DNA of 64,000 bases from Bacillota bacterium (GCA_023390115.1 JAEWDM010000035.1:67936-131935), one strand, 5' to 3'; positions 53,320 to 63,615 are shown, counted from the stretch's first letter. Program-made: numbers and translations. The notes: generated from the sequence alone by a model not told the origin.

Positions 53320-53685
53320 ATGAAAAGAACTGTTTCAATCAGAAAGAATTATGAATTTTTAAGGATATATAAAAAAGGGAAATTTTATGTAGGGAAATTT
53401 ATAATTCTTTATGTTTTCAATAACAATACGTGCATGAACCGTATAGGAATTACTGCAAGTAAGAAGGTAGGAAAAAGCGTAAGGAGAAACAGGATTAGAA
53501 GATTGATAAGGGAGAATTATAGAGCGTATGAGGATTATCTAAAGGAAGGCTTTGATTTTGTTTTTGTTGCCAGAAATAATGAGATAATGCCTGCGTTTTC
53601 AGATATAAAGAAGGAAATGAAGTTTCTTTTTAAAAGATTAGGTGTGTTTAACCAGGAGAAGTGGGAATGCTCAAGGATATTGTGA
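53320..53685 (+). CDS. rnpA: Ribonuclease P protein component
   Basis: A 121-residue basic protein that assists RNase P RNA in trimming tRNA 5' ends. The signature SKKVGKSVRRNRIRRLIRE is present. MKRTVSIRKNYEF at 53320 is the expected N-terminus; an upstream in-frame start would read into the leader. It overlaps the next gene by 19 bases. Confidence 0.97.
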   Translation: MKRTVSIRKNYEFLRIYKKGKFYVGKFIILYVFNNNTCMNRIGITASKKVGKSVRRNRIRRLIRENYRAYEDYLKEGFDFVFVARNNEIMPAFSDIKKEMKFLFKRLGVFNQEKWECSRIL

Positions 53686-53879
53686 TTCTTTTAATAAGAT
53701 TTTATCAAAAATTTATATCTCCCTTAAAGAGGCCAAGCTGTAGATTTTATCCTACATGCTCCCAATATGCGGTAGATGCCGTACGAAAGTACGGTGCTTT
53801 AAAGGGAATTGTCATGGCTGCAAAAAGGATAGCTAAGTGCCATCCTTTTAACCCCGGAGGTTATGATCCGGTGAAATAG
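53667..53879 (+). CDS. yidD: Membrane protein insertion efficiency factor YidD
   Basis: A 70-residue protein with the family core LIRFYQKFISPLKRPSCRFYPTCSQYA and CHPFNPGGYDPV. It helps YidC-dependent membrane insertion. ATG at 53667 is eight bases after AGGAG; a GTG two codons earlier is possible. Confidence 0.97.
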   Translation: MLKDIVILLIRFYQKFISPLKRPSCRFYPTCSQYAVDAVRKYGALKGIVMAAKRIAKCHPFNPGGYDPVK

Positions 53880-53935
53880 ATAATGTATCCCTTTCGTTGT
53901 AAAAAGTTTTTGATGTAAAGAAAAGGAGCTGTTCA

Positions 53936-54829
53936 ATGAATATACTTGACCCTATAGCAAAACCGTTGGGGCAATTTTTATACTTCATATATAATAATCT
54001 TGCCTTTCATAACTATGGCTTTGCCATAATTATTTTTACTGTTATTATAAGATTACTGATACTTCCTCTTACTGTTAAGCAATATAAGTCTTCGGCGAGA
54101 ATGCAGGAGCTTCAGCCCCAGATTGCGGAGATACAGAAAAGGTATAAAAACGATAAGGAAAAGATGCAGCAGGAAATGATGAAATTTTATCAGGACAATA
54201 AATATAATCCTGCCGGCGGTTGCTTGCCTGTGCTTATTCAAATGCCGATACTGTTTTCTCTATGGTATGTAATAACAAAGCCTTTTACTTATATGCTCAA
54301 AATGACTCATGAACAGATATATGGCCTTGTTGAAAGCGGAAAAACCATAAAAAACGGGCTTGTGCAGATATTTAATGTGAACGCTACGGGTTATCCCGAA
54401 ATAGATATTATTAAAAAATTTACTGTGGATAAGGTAGGAGATTTCATAGGCTCCGATTTATCTAATAAAATACTGGACTTAAAGGACGGTATGTATTTCC
54501 TGGGATTAAACTTGGGAGATGTTCCAAGCTATCATATTCAATTTACATGGGAGAGCATAGGACTGGTATTAATTGCGCTGTTAGCTACCGCGACTACCTT
54601 CCTTTCAGTTAAGATCTCCATGCCCAAAGCAACACAGAATTCAAATCCTCAAATGGGAGGAATGCAGAATACAATGATGTATATTGCGCCCGTAATGACA
54701 TTAATATTCTCATTTCAGTTCCCTGCAGGCTTGGGAGTATATTGGACAATGGGATATATAATACAGATTCTCCAGCAATTATACATTAACAAGCATGTTT
54801 TGAAGAAAAAGGAGGTTGTGAGCAAGTAA
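53936..54829 (+). CDS. yidC: Membrane protein insertase YidC/SpoIIIJ
   Basis: A 297-residue insertase with five membrane segments: GFAIIIFTVIIRLLILPLTVKQYKSS with the conserved Arg, the cytoplasmic hairpin (QPQIAEIQKRYKNDKEKMQQE), PVLIQMPILFSLWYVI, and C-terminal segments ending ILQQLYINKHVLKKKE. Unlike SpoIIIJ of Bacillus, no lipoprotein signal is visible at the start. Follows GAGCTGTTCA after AAGGAG. Confidence 0.96.
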   Translation: MNILDPIAKPLGQFLYFIYNNLAFHNYGFAIIIFTVIIRLLILPLTVKQYKSSARMQELQPQIAEIQKRYKNDKEKMQQEMMKFYQDNKYNPAGGCLPVLIQMPILFSLWYVITKPFTYMLKMTHEQIYGLVESGKTIKNGLVQIFNVNATGYPEIDIIKKFTVDKVGDFIGSDLSNKILDLKDGMYFLGLNLGDVPSYHIQFTWESIGLVLIALLATATTFLSVKISMPKATQNSNPQMGGMQNTMMYIAPVMTLIFSFQFPAGLGVYWTMGYIIQILQQLYINKHVLKKKEVVSK

Positions 54830-55450
54830 ATGGGGTATAGTATTGAAAAAACTGCAAAAACAGTTCAGGAGGCAATATCGGCCGCCCTTGAAGAATTAAA
54901 AACAGCACGGGAAGATGTCGAGGTAGAAATAATTGATGAAGGAAATAAGGGCATATTCGGCTTAATCGGAAATAAAATGGCTAAGATCCGTGTAACAGTA
55001 AAAGAATTTCCTGCAGAGATTGCCAAAAGCTTTTTAATGGATATATTCGATAAGATGGGAGTAAATGCTGAAGTAGAGCATGAAGAGAATGAAGATTGCC
55101 TGACTTTAAATATTAAAGGCAAGGATATAGGGATTTTAATAGGAAGGCGGGGAGAGACCTTAGATGCCCTCCAATATCTTGCAAGTCTTGTTATAAACAA
55201 GGGCAAGGATGATTATAAAAGAGTGGTAGTGGATATTGAGAATTACAGGCAAAAGAGGGAGCAAACGCTTATAAAGCTTGCGGACAGGTTGGCCCAAAGG
55301 GTTATCAAGTACAAAAAAAGTGTTACTCTTGAGCCCATGAACCCTTACGAAAGAAGAATAATACATGCATCCTTGCAGGATAATAAGTATATTGAAACAT
55401 ATAGCGTAGGCGATGAGCCTAACAGAAAAGTGGTAATAAAATTAAAGTAA
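54830..55450 (+). CDS. jag: RNA-binding protein Jag/KhpB (SpoIIIJ-associated)
   Basis: A 206-residue protein with the Jag-N domain (IEKTAKTVQEAISAALEEL), a KH domain with the GIL-IGRRGETLDALQYL loop, and an R3H domain (TLEPMNPYERRIIHASLQ). It binds RNA and affects cell-wall growth and division in relatives. Its ATG directly abuts the yidC stop codon. Confidence 0.96.
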   Translation: MGYSIEKTAKTVQEAISAALEELKTAREDVEVEIIDEGNKGIFGLIGNKMAKIRVTVKEFPAEIAKSFLMDIFDKMGVNAEVEHEENEDCLTLNIKGKDIGILIGRRGETLDALQYLASLVINKGKDDYKRVVVDIENYRQKREQTLIKLADRLAQRVIKYKKSVTLEPMNPYERRIIHASLQDNKYIETYSVGDEPNRKVVIKLK

Positions 55451-55592
55451 GAGATTAAAAGCAGAAATTTAGGAATGGATAGTTTTAAAATCAGTTGTTA
55501 TTCTGTATTTATTACAATTGATTATACAACTGTCCATTTTATTTATTATAATTAATTTTTATTTCCCAAAATACTTGGGGGAGGGTAAGAGA

Positions 55593-56978
55593 ATGTTTTA
55601 TTCCAGTGATACTATAGCCGCTATTTCAACTGCTCATGGAACAGGGGGAATAGGAATAGTAAGAATAAGCGGTGAGAATTCATTTGATATAGCTGAAAAA
55701 ATATTTAAGGGAAAAAAGAGCTTTAGGGATATGAGATCACACAGTATAAGCTATGGAAAAATCATAAATCCTAAGAACGGTAAAACCTTAGACGAAGTAA
55801 TGATAACTAAAATGAGAGGACCTAATACCTTTACCAGAGAAAATATAGTGGAAATAAATTGCCATGGAAGCGGCATTGTATTAAAAGGCATACTGGAGCT
55901 GGTATTACAGCAGGGTGCAAGGCTTGCAGAGCCGGGAGAGTTTACAAAGCGTGCATTTTTAAGCGGCAGGATAGACCTTTCTCAGGCCGAAGCCGTTATA
56001 GATATCATCAACTCAAAAACGGAAGCAGGCTCTAAGGCGGCTGTGGATCAGCTTGAGGGAAGGCTGTCGCAAAAATTGGCCCCGGCAAGAGAAAAGCTGG
56101 TTGGGGTTATAGCTCATATTGAGGCAGCTATGGATTATCCGGAATACGATATAGAGGAAATAACCTGCCGGAAGGTTTACTCTCAAGCCTTGGAGGTAAA
56201 AGAAATGCTTATGGATATAATTAAAGATTTTAAAAGAGGAAGAATCCTTAGGGAGGGAATCAGCGCCGCAATTGCCGGCAGGCCCAATGTGGGAAAATCG
56301 TCTCTCTTTAATGAGCTGTCGGGCAAAAGCAGGGCAATAGTTACAGATGTACCGGGCACGACACGTGATATAATAGAAGAATATATAAATATAGGGGGAA
56401 TACCCCTACGTCTGATGGATACTGCAGGAATAAGGGAAACGGATGATATTGTTGAGAAAATAGGAGTTGAAAGAGCGGAAAAGATTATTAGCAGCTCCGA
56501 ACTGATAATTGTTGTAGTTGATGCAAGCACAGGTCTTAGGGATGAGGATATTGAAATTATTAAAATGGTATCCCAAAAAAAGATACTGATAATTGCTAAT
56601 AAAATAGATATAGCAGCCAGTGACCATGTAGTAAAGGATATGAAGAAGAAGCTAAAGGATAAAAAAATTATAGAAGCATCTATTAAAAACAATATAGGGA
56701 TTGACATCCTTGAAAACCAAATAATAGAGATGTTTTTTAAAGGAGGACTAAATTCTGAAAATGATGTTATTATTACTAACTTAAGACATAAAAATCTTGT
56801 GGATAAAGCTATACAAAGCATAAGCGAAGCATGTGAAGCATGTGAAAAGGGTATGCCTCTGGACTGCGTTACCATTGATATAAGAAATTCCGCGGAATTT
56901 TTGGGTCAAATAACGGGAGAGTCAATAAGAGAGGATGTTATGAATGAAATATTCAAGAAATTTTGCATAGGCAAATAG
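55593..56978 (+). CDS. mnmE: tRNA modification GTPase MnmE
   Basis: A 461-residue GTPase that with MnmG makes the cmnm5 modification of U34 in tRNAs. N-terminal folate-binding domain (DTIAAISTAHGTGGIGIVRISG), helical domain, and G domain with GRPNVGKSSLFN, DVPGTTRD, DTAG and NKID. The usual C-terminal C(I/L/V)GK is present as CIGK. ATG at 55593 after GGGAGGG; upstream in-frame codons would encode a hydrophobic extension not found in the family. Confidence 0.97.
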   Translation: MFYSSDTIAAISTAHGTGGIGIVRISGENSFDIAEKIFKGKKSFRDMRSHSISYGKIINPKNGKTLDEVMITKMRGPNTFTRENIVEINCHGSGIVLKGILELVLQQGARLAEPGEFTKRAFLSGRIDLSQAEAVIDIINSKTEAGSKAAVDQLEGRLSQKLAPAREKLVGVIAHIEAAMDYPEYDIEEITCRKVYSQALEVKEMLMDIIKDFKRGRILREGISAAIAGRPNVGKSSLFNELSGKSRAIVTDVPGTTRDIIEEYINIGGIPLRLMDTAGIRETDDIVEKIGVERAEKIISSSELIIVVVDASTGLRDEDIEIIKMVSQKKILIIANKIDIAASDHVVKDMKKKLKDKKIIEASIKNNIGIDILENQIIEMFFKGGLNSENDVIITNLRHKNLVDKAIQSISEACEACEKGMPLDCVTIDIRNSAEFLGQITGESIREDVMNEIFKKFCIGK

Positions 56979-56989
56979 GAGGAGACATT

Positions 56990-58879
56990 TTGGAATATTA
57001 TGCGGGAGATTATGATGTTGTAGTTGTAGGCGCAGGGCATGCAGGCTGTGAGGCGGCTCTGGCTGCAGCTCGTCTTGGAAGCAGGACTGCAATTTTCTCA
57101 ATGAATTTGGACAGCATAGCAAATATGCCCTGCAATCCCAGTATAGGAGGTACTGCTAAGGGCCATCTCGTGAGAGAGATTGATGCCTTGGGAGGAGAAA
57201 TGGGTAAGAATACCGATAAGACGTTTATACAGTCTAAAATACTGAATTCTGCGAAGGGGCCGGCGGTTTTTTCTCTGAGGGCTCAAACAGACAGAAGGCG
57301 GTATCAGATGGAAATGAAATATACCCTTGAAAAGCAGGACAATCTGGATATAAAGCAGTCCGAAATTGTGGAGCTTATTATAGATTCCGCAGACGGCGGA
57401 AAAAAAATCATCGGAGTTAAGACACATACAGGGGCGGTATATAAATGCAGTACGGCTGTATTGACTACCGGAACATATCTTAAGGGACGTATTATAATTG
57501 GAGATGTAAGCTACAGCGGAGGCCCTGACGGACTTTTTCCATCCAACAGGTTATCCGACAGCCTTAAAGAAAATGGCATTGACTTATTCAGGTTTAAGAC
57601 AGGAACTCCTGCCAGGCTAAATATGCGGAGCGTTGATTTTTCGAAAATGGAGGAGCAGCCGGGAGACGAAACTATAGTACCCTTCTCTTTTGAAAGCGAG
57701 GATATCGACAGGCAGCAGGTTTCATGCTGGCTTACCTATACGAATAAAAAAACTCATGAGGTTATAAAAGAAAATCTTCACAGATCTCCTTTGTATTCGG
57801 GAGATATAAAAGGGGTTGGACCAAGGTACTGCCCGTCCATAGAAGACAAGGTGGTTAGGTTTTCAGACAAGGACAGGCATCAGGTATTTCTTGAGCCAAT
57901 GGGCCTCGGCACGGGAGAAATGTATTTGCAGGGAATGTCCAGCAGCCTGCCTGAGGATGTCCAGATAAAAATGCTAAAGACCATACCGGGGCTTGAAAAT
58001 GTATCTGTTATGAGAAGTGCATATGCAATTGAGTATGATTGCATAGATTCGACCCAACTGAATTTGACTCTTGAATTTAAGAAAATTCAGGGCTTATATT
58101 CGGCGGGGCAAATAAACGGAAGCTCAGGATATGAGGAAGCGGCGGCACAAGGGCTGATTGCCGGAATAAATGCGGCACTTAAAGTATGCGGTAAGGAGCA
58201 ATTGGTGTTAGACAGATCTCAGGCCTACATAGGAGTGCTTATTGATGACCTTGTCACAAAGGGAACAGGAGAGCCTTATAGAATGATGACATCAAGATCC
58301 GAGTACCGGCTTTTGCTGAGGCAGGACAATGCGGATCTCAGGCTTACCCACATAGGGTATAATATTGGGTTGATAAGTGAGGAAAGATACACAAAATTTG
58401 TGGATAAAAAAGAAAAAATCCAGAAAGAAATTGAAAGGCTGGACAAAACCATTGTGCCTCCAAGCGATAAGGTTAACAAATTTTTGGAGATGAAAGAAAG
58501 CTCACCGATTAAAAGCGGGGCAAGGCTGTCCGAACTCTTAAGAAGGCCGGAAATATCATATGATGATCTTTTGGAGATAGACTGTGAACGGCTTGAGCTT
58601 AGCTTCGCAGTAAGAGAACAGGTTTCAATATCTATAAAATATGAAGGATACATAAAAAGGCAAATGATGCAGGTGGATCAGTTTAAAAGGCTTGAGAGCA
58701 GAAAGATCCCCGAAGATATTGATTATGCCAAGATACAGGGGCTAAGAATAGAGGCAAAGCAGAAGCTGGGAAGAATAAAGCCGCATTCTGTGGGACAGGC
58801 CTCAAGGATATCAGGAGTATCTCCTGCAGATATATCAGTTTTGCTTATTTACGTGGAACAGATAAGAGGAAGAAAATAA
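56990..58879 (+). CDS. mnmG: tRNA uridine modification enzyme MnmG (GidA)
   Basis: A 629-residue FAD protein, partner of MnmE. FAD motif DVVVVGAGHAGCEAALAAARLG, then CNPSIGGTAKGHLVREIDALGG, RFKTGTPARL and the C-terminal helical MnmE-binding region (SQLSRISGVSPADIS-like: QASRISGVSPADISVLL). Start is TTG at 56990, six bases after AGGAGGA; it lies 11 bases after mnmE. Confidence 0.97.
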   Translation: MEYYAGDYDVVVVGAGHAGCEAALAAARLGSRTAIFSMNLDSIANMPCNPSIGGTAKGHLVREIDALGGEMGKNTDKTFIQSKILNSAKGPAVFSLRAQTDRRRYQMEMKYTLEKQDNLDIKQSEIVELIIDSADGGKKIIGVKTHTGAVYKCSTAVLTTGTYLKGRIIIGDVSYSGGPDGLFPSNRLSDSLKENGIDLFRFKTGTPARLNMRSVDFSKMEEQPGDETIVPFSFESEDIDRQQVSCWLTYTNKKTHEVIKENLHRSPLYSGDIKGVGPRYCPSIEDKVVRFSDKDRHQVFLEPMGLGTGEMYLQGMSSSLPEDVQIKMLKTIPGLENVSVMRSAYAIEYDCIDSTQLNLTLEFKKIQGLYSAGQINGSSGYEEAAAQGLIAGINAALKVCGKEQLVLDRSQAYIGVLIDDLVTKGTGEPYRMMTSRSEYRLLLRQDNADLRLTHIGYNIGLISEERYTKFVDKKEKIQKEIERLDKTIVPPSDKVNKFLEMKESSPIKSGARLSELLRRPEISYDDLLEIDCERLELSFAVREQVSISIKYEGYIKRQMMQVDQFKRLESRKIPEDIDYAKIQGLRIEAKQKLGRIKPHSVGQASRISGVSPADISVLLIYVEQIRGRK

Positions 58880-58929
58880 GGGGGCTTTATTAAGCCTGTA
58901 ATTTTATTTAAAGAAAGAAGAGTGTGTAA

Positions 58930-59643
58930 ATGACATTGGAGGAAATTCTTATTAATGGTGCAAAAGAATATGGTATTTCCCTTACAGGCATTCAGGTGCA
59001 AAAATTTTTTAAGTATAAGGATGTCCTTATGGAATGGAATAAAAAAATTAATCTTACTGCAATAGAAGAAGATAAGGACATAGTAATAAAGCATTATATA
59101 GATTCCTTGAGTGCTCTTTCCTATCTGGAGGATACGCCCTTAAGCGTAATTGATATAGGAACGGGAGCAGGATTTCCCGGTATTCCCTTAAAAATTGCAT
59201 ATCCGATCCTCAATATCGTACTGCTGGATTCACTTGAAAAAAGGGTTAAATTTCTTAACCAGGCAGTGGCTGATCTGGACCTTAAAGGCATTACGGCAGT
59301 ACATGGGAGAGCTGAAGACTTTGGATTAAAAAAAGAATACAGGGAAAAGTTCGATATAGCTGTGGCAAGAGCTGTTGCAAGCCTGCCTGTGCTTCTTGAG
59401 TATTGTATGCCCTTTATCAAAACGGGAGGAAGGTTTATTGCCATGAAGGGCAGCAGTATTGAGGAGCTGGGAGCGTCTGAAAAGGCTCTTCGGGTGCTTG
59501 GAGGAGAAATTGAAAAGGTAGACGGTATAACGCTTCCGTTTAGTGATATAAAAAGAAATATAGTAGTAATAAAAAAGTTACGACAAACGCCGACAGCATA
59601 CCCCAGGAAAGCAGGCAAACCATCAAAAGAGCCGTTGATTTAA
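58930..59643 (+). CDS. rsmG: 16S rRNA methyltransferase G
   Basis: A 237-residue enzyme that methylates G527 (E. coli numbering) of 16S rRNA. SAM motif VIDIGTGAGFPGIPLKIAYP, KVKFLNQ-like region, and FDIAVARAVASLPVLLEYCMPFIKTGG are typical. ATG follows AAAGAAAGAAG. Last of the mnmE-mnmG-rsmG group. Confidence 0.97.
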   Translation: MTLEEILINGAKEYGISLTGIQVQKFFKYKDVLMEWNKKINLTAIEEDKDIVIKHYIDSLSALSYLEDTPLSVIDIGTGAGFPGIPLKIAYPILNIVLLDSLEKRVKFLNQAVADLDLKGITAVHGRAEDFGLKKEYREKFDIAVARAVASLPVLLEYCMPFIKTGGRFIAMKGSSIEELGASEKALRVLGGEIEKVDGITLPFSDIKRNIVVIKKLRQTPTAYPRKAGKPSKEPLI

Positions 59644-59850
59644 ATGGCAATATGAAGCAAAATAAAGCATTCTGGCGAACGAAACTTCGGTAGCAAAAGA
59701 AGGAAACAAAGGAGCGGTGAAGAATATATTTCTTTAATAAGCAATAGTTGGAAAAATACTTTTTAGGAATGCCGCGTTGTTTTTTCAAACCGTTTTGCTC
59801 TTAGCCAAGCCGTCGCTTAGCGTCAAATAAATACAAAGGAAGGTGCCTGA

Positions 59851-60702
59851 ATGCTGGATAACAGATTACATGTAACAAAATCAGAAAAAAAGGAAGAGCT
59901 AAAAAATATTACGTATGTAAACATCGAATGTATTAGACCTAATCCATATCAGCCGAGAAAACAATTCAACAAGGCAGCACTTGAAGAGTTATGCGAATCC
60001 ATCAAACAGTACGGAGTAATACAGCCTATAAACGTAAGAAAAATTTCTAACAGCACATTTGAGCTGGTTGCGGGTGAAAGACGGCTAAGGGCGGCAACTA
60101 TGGCGGGACTGAAAGAAATTCCTGTGATAACCATAAATGTAGATGACAACAACTCAGCAGTAATGGCATTGATAGAAAATCTGCAAAGAGAAGATTTGAG
60201 TTATATGGAGGAAGCGGAAGGGTATAATAATCTCATAAATGACCATAATTTTACTCAGGAGGATCTTGCGCAGAAGATAGGCAAGAGCCAGTCGACAATT
60301 GCAAATAAAATACGGCTTTTGAAGCTTCCGCCTCTGGTTAAAAAAATTCTTGCAGACAACAACCTTACAGAAAGGCATGCCAGAGCGTTGCTAAAGCTTC
60401 ATGACGAGCAGCTCCAGCTTAAGGTTTTAAAGCATGTTTGTGAAAAGAGCATGAATGTGAAAAAAACAGAGGAGCTGGTTGAAAAGGCAATAGAGAGGTA
60501 TACAAAGGAAAAGAAGGAGGCTGTGGGAGAAAGAAAGCTTACAAAGTCCATAAAAGATATAAGAATATTTGTAAACACAATAAGGCAGGCGATAGATCTG
60601 ATGAAAAAATCGGGGGTAAACGCAAAGGCTGCTCAGATTGACAGAGGAGAATATATAGAATTTATAGTAAGGATACCTAAAAAAGAGAATTTTCAGAAAT
60701 AA
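59851..60702 (+). CDS. noc: Nucleoid occlusion protein Noc (ParB paralog)
   Basis: A 283-residue ParB-like protein. CTP-binding motif GERRLRAATMAG, NPYQPRKQFN, LIENLQREDLSYMEEAEGY and the helix-turn-helix EDLAQKIGKSQSTIANKIRLLKL. Position after rsmG is the standard location of noc in Firmicutes, and it differs from the ParB encoded on the other side of oriC. Noc blocks division over the nucleoid. No ATTTCCCGGGAAAT-type Noc site was noticed. The 207-base gap before it shows no gene. Confidence 0.85.
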   Translation: MLDNRLHVTKSEKKEELKNITYVNIECIRPNPYQPRKQFNKAALEELCESIKQYGVIQPINVRKISNSTFELVAGERRLRAATMAGLKEIPVITINVDDNNSAVMALIENLQREDLSYMEEAEGYNNLINDHNFTQEDLAQKIGKSQSTIANKIRLLKLPPLVKKILADNNLTERHARALLKLHDEQLQLKVLKHVCEKSMNVKKTEELVEKAIERYTKEKKEAVGERKLTKSIKDIRIFVNTIRQAIDLMKKSGVNAKAAQIDRGEYIEFIVRIPKKENFQK

Positions 60703-60760
60703 GCTCTATGCATAACAGGTTATAAAGCTTGAAGCTGGTTGCATATGATTGATTTAATGA

Positions 60761-60788
60761 GGAGTGGGTTAAAAGCCGCTCCTTTTTT
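60761..60788 (+). terminator. Terminator after noc
   Basis: GGAGTGG (60761-60767) pairs with CCGCTCC (60776-60782) and is followed by six T residues. Confidence 0.8.
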
Positions 60789-60920
60789 GCCCCAAGCTGA
60801 TATGAGCCTTTTATCTAAAAAAGTGGACAGTCTTATAAAAGTTTATTAAAATATATATGAATGGCTTTTCCATATTAGTACGTAGAGAAATAAATAAATA
60901 TAAAAGAGGTAAAGAGATTA

Positions 60921-63416
60921 ATGGAGGATACAAACGAAGTAAAACAGAGAATAATACCGGTGGATATAGAAACCGAAATGAAAAAGTCCTTTATTGAGTA
61001 TGCCATGAGTGTTATTATAGACCGTGCGCTTCCTGATGTAAGGGATGGGCTTAAGCCGGTACACAGAAGAATATTATATTCCATGCTTACACAAGGGTTT
61101 ACTCCCGACAAGCCTTATAGGAAATGTGCTACCACCGTAGGAGATGTTTTGGGTAGGTTTCACCCCCATGGGGATACGGCGGTATATGAAAGCATGGTGC
61201 GTATGGCTCAGAGCTGGTCCTTGAGACATACGCTGGTAGATGGTCACGGTAACTTCGGCTCTATTGATGGGGACTCTCCTGCTGCTTACAGGTATACTGA
61301 GGCGAGGCTGTCAAAAATATCCATGGAAATGGTTAGCGACATTAATAAGGATACTGTTGATTTTAAACCTAATTTTGACGAGCATGAAATGGAGCCGGTG
61401 GTGCTTCCGTCCAGGTTTCCGAATCTTTTAGTAAACGGATCCACAGGAATAGCAGTGGGTATGGCTACAAATATACCTCCGCACAATCTTGTAGAGGTAA
61501 TTGACGGAATAATAAAGGTTATAGACGAGCCGTCCATCTCAACGGAAGAGATCAATAAAATTATCAAAGGGCCTGATTTTCCTACCGGAGCTACAATTGT
61601 AGGGAGGCTTGGAATAAAGGAAGCTTATAGGACAGGAAGGGGAAGGGTGGTTGTAAGATCTGAAGCTGCCATTGAGCAGGCGGAAAATAACAGGCAGAGG
61701 ATAATTGTAACCGAGCTTCCTTATCAGGTAAATAAGGCAAGGCTGATTGAGAAAATCGCAGAGCTGGTTAAGGACAAAAAAATAGAGGGTATTTCAGACT
61801 TAAGAGATGAATCGGGAAGAAAAGAGCCGGTGAGAATTGTCATTGAGGTAAAGCGTGATGCAAATGCAAATGTAGTATTAAACCAGCTTTATAAAAATAC
61901 GCAGTTACAGGAAAGTTTCAGCATTAATATGGTGGCTTTGGTTCAGACGGAGGATAAGAAATATGAAGCCAGGACCATAAATTTAAGGCAGGCCATAGAT
62001 TACTATATAAAGCATCAGGAAGAAATAATTGTAAGAAGAACAAGATTTGAGCTGGACAAGGCCGAAGCAAGGGCTCATATTCTGGAGGGACTCAGAATTG
62101 CAATAGACAATCTTGATGAGGTTATCCGCATCATAAGAGGGTCCAAGACAGAGACTATAGCTAAAGAGAGCCTGATGGAAAGGTTTTCTCTTAGCGATAA
62201 GCAAGCTCAGGCTATAGTTGATATGAGGCTGGGAAGACTTACAGGTCTCGAAAGAGAAAAACTTGAGAATGAATACAGAGAAATTCTTGACAAAATCAGG
62301 CACTTTAAGGAAATACTTGCAAATCAATATATGATCTTAAACATAATAAAGGAAGAGCTTGAAGTCATAAAGGGAAAATTTGGAGATGACAGAAGAACCA
62401 AGATAATTTCCGATCAAGGGGAAATCGACTTAGAGGATTTAATTGAGGAGCAGGAGAGCGTAATAACATTAACCCACTTCGGATATATTAAAAGGCTTCC
62501 GGCAGATACCTATAAGAGTCAGAAGAGGGGCGGAAAAGGCATAACAGCTCTCAGCACAAGGGAAGAGGACTTTGTTGAAAAATTATTTATTACCTCCACT
62601 CACGACTTTATAATGTTCTTTACTAATAAGGGCAGGGTCTACAGGCTAAAGGCATATGAAATCCCTGAATCGGGAAGGCAGGCAAAGGGTATGGCTATTG
62701 TAAATCTTCTCCAGTTGAATGCTGATGAAAAGATTACCACAGTAATACCTGTTTCAAAGTACACAGAGGGTCTATACCTTATGATGGCCACCAAAAATGG
62801 GCTTGTTAAGAAAACCGATCTCATGGAGTATGATAACATCAGAAAAGGCGGGCTGGCTGCCGTCAGCTTAAGAGAAAACGATGAATTAATAGATGTAAGG
62901 TTGACGGACGGTGCAAGCGATATTATACTTGTAACCAGAAACGGTATGGCTATAAGGTTTAATGAAGCAGATGCCAGAGCCATAGGAAGGGTCTCAATGG
63001 GCGTAAAGGGAATAGATCTGGGTGAGGATGATTATTTAATAGGAATGGAAGTGTGCACTCAAAATGTAAATCTTCTGGTGGTTACGGAAAACGGGTTCGG
63101 TAAAAGAACTGAACTTAATGAGTATAAGGTGCAGTCAAGAGGAGGAAAAGGCGTCCGTACCTATAAAGTAACCGAAAAAACAGGTAAAATTTCAGGAATG
63201 AAGCTTGTAAGTGAAGAGGATGACATTATGCTTATTAGCTCCGACGGTATAATAATAAGGCTTAAAGTAAAAGAAATAAATGTGCTTGGCAGGGCAACTC
63301 AAGGAGTAACCCTTATGAGAATGGATGATGGAATTAAGGTTGTAACTGTAGCAAGAATTGTCAATGATGACGAGCTTGAAGGAGAAGATGCAGAAGAGAC
63401 GGCCGAAAATAATTGA
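60921..63416 (+). CDS. gyrA: DNA gyrase subunit A
   Basis: The 831-residue DNA-breaking subunit of gyrase. Quinolone-resistance region HPHGDTAVYESMVRMAQ, catalytic Tyr in AAYRYTEARLSK (Arg-Tyr pair), PNLLVNGSTGIAVGMATN, and a six-bladed C-terminal propeller with the GyrA box QKRGGKG. The QRDR reads HGDTAVYE, without an obvious resistance substitution at the Thr/Ser or acidic position. Begins with ATG after AGAGGTAAAGAG. Confidence 0.98.
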   Translation: MEDTNEVKQRIIPVDIETEMKKSFIEYAMSVIIDRALPDVRDGLKPVHRRILYSMLTQGFTPDKPYRKCATTVGDVLGRFHPHGDTAVYESMVRMAQSWSLRHTLVDGHGNFGSIDGDSPAAYRYTEARLSKISMEMVSDINKDTVDFKPNFDEHEMEPVVLPSRFPNLLVNGSTGIAVGMATNIPPHNLVEVIDGIIKVIDEPSISTEEINKIIKGPDFPTGATIVGRLGIKEAYRTGRGRVVVRSEAAIEQAENNRQRIIVTELPYQVNKARLIEKIAELVKDKKIEGISDLRDESGRKEPVRIVIEVKRDANANVVLNQLYKNTQLQESFSINMVALVQTEDKKYEARTINLRQAIDYYIKHQEEIIVRRTRFELDKAEARAHILEGLRIAIDNLDEVIRIIRGSKTETIAKESLMERFSLSDKQAQAIVDMRLGRLTGLEREKLENEYREILDKIRHFKEILANQYMILNIIKEELEVIKGKFGDDRRTKIISDQGEIDLEDLIEEQESVITLTHFGYIKRLPADTYKSQKRGGKGITALSTREEDFVEKLFITSTHDFIMFFTNKGRVYRLKAYEIPESGRQAKGMAIVNLLQLNADEKITTVIPVSKYTEGLYLMMATKNGLVKKTDLMEYDNIRKGGLAAVSLRENDELIDVRLTDGASDIILVTRNGMAIRFNEADARAIGRVSMGVKGIDLGEDDYLIGMEVCTQNVNLLVVTENGFGKRTELNEYKVQSRGGKGVRTYKVTEKTGKISGMKLVSEEDDIMLISSDGIIIRLKVKEINVLGRATQGVTLMRMDDGIKVVTVARIVNDDELEGEDAEETAENN

Positions 63417-63470
63417 TATTAAGAAATAAATGCCAGGGAGATAGTGAAATTACATTATTAATAGCTCCTT

Positions 63471-63518
63471 AAAAAGAAAAACAGGACCATCGTAAAGACA
63501 TGTCTTGTTTTTCTTTTT
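63471..63518 (+). terminator. Terminator after gyrA
   Basis: AAAAAGAAAAACA-GGAC pairs with GTCT-TGTTTTTCTTTTT over 17 base pairs including one wobble; T-rich 3' side. Confidence 0.85.
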
Positions 63519-63615
63519 AAAAAGTTTTTAATTAAAAACCTAAGACTGGCTTCGGAGTATTTAATATCATTTAAACCTGTAGTTTACAAAGGTTAAAAAA
63601 AAGTTAAAGAAAGTG

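Noticed and set aside
56183..56875. 230-codon frame antisense to mnmE
   Set aside because: Ile/Ser-rich shadow of the MnmE G domain; no family resemblance.
59644..59850. Possible small gene or RNA between rsmG and noc
   Set aside because: No frame with a ribosome binding site and no clear hairpin or conserved RNA feature could be recognised.
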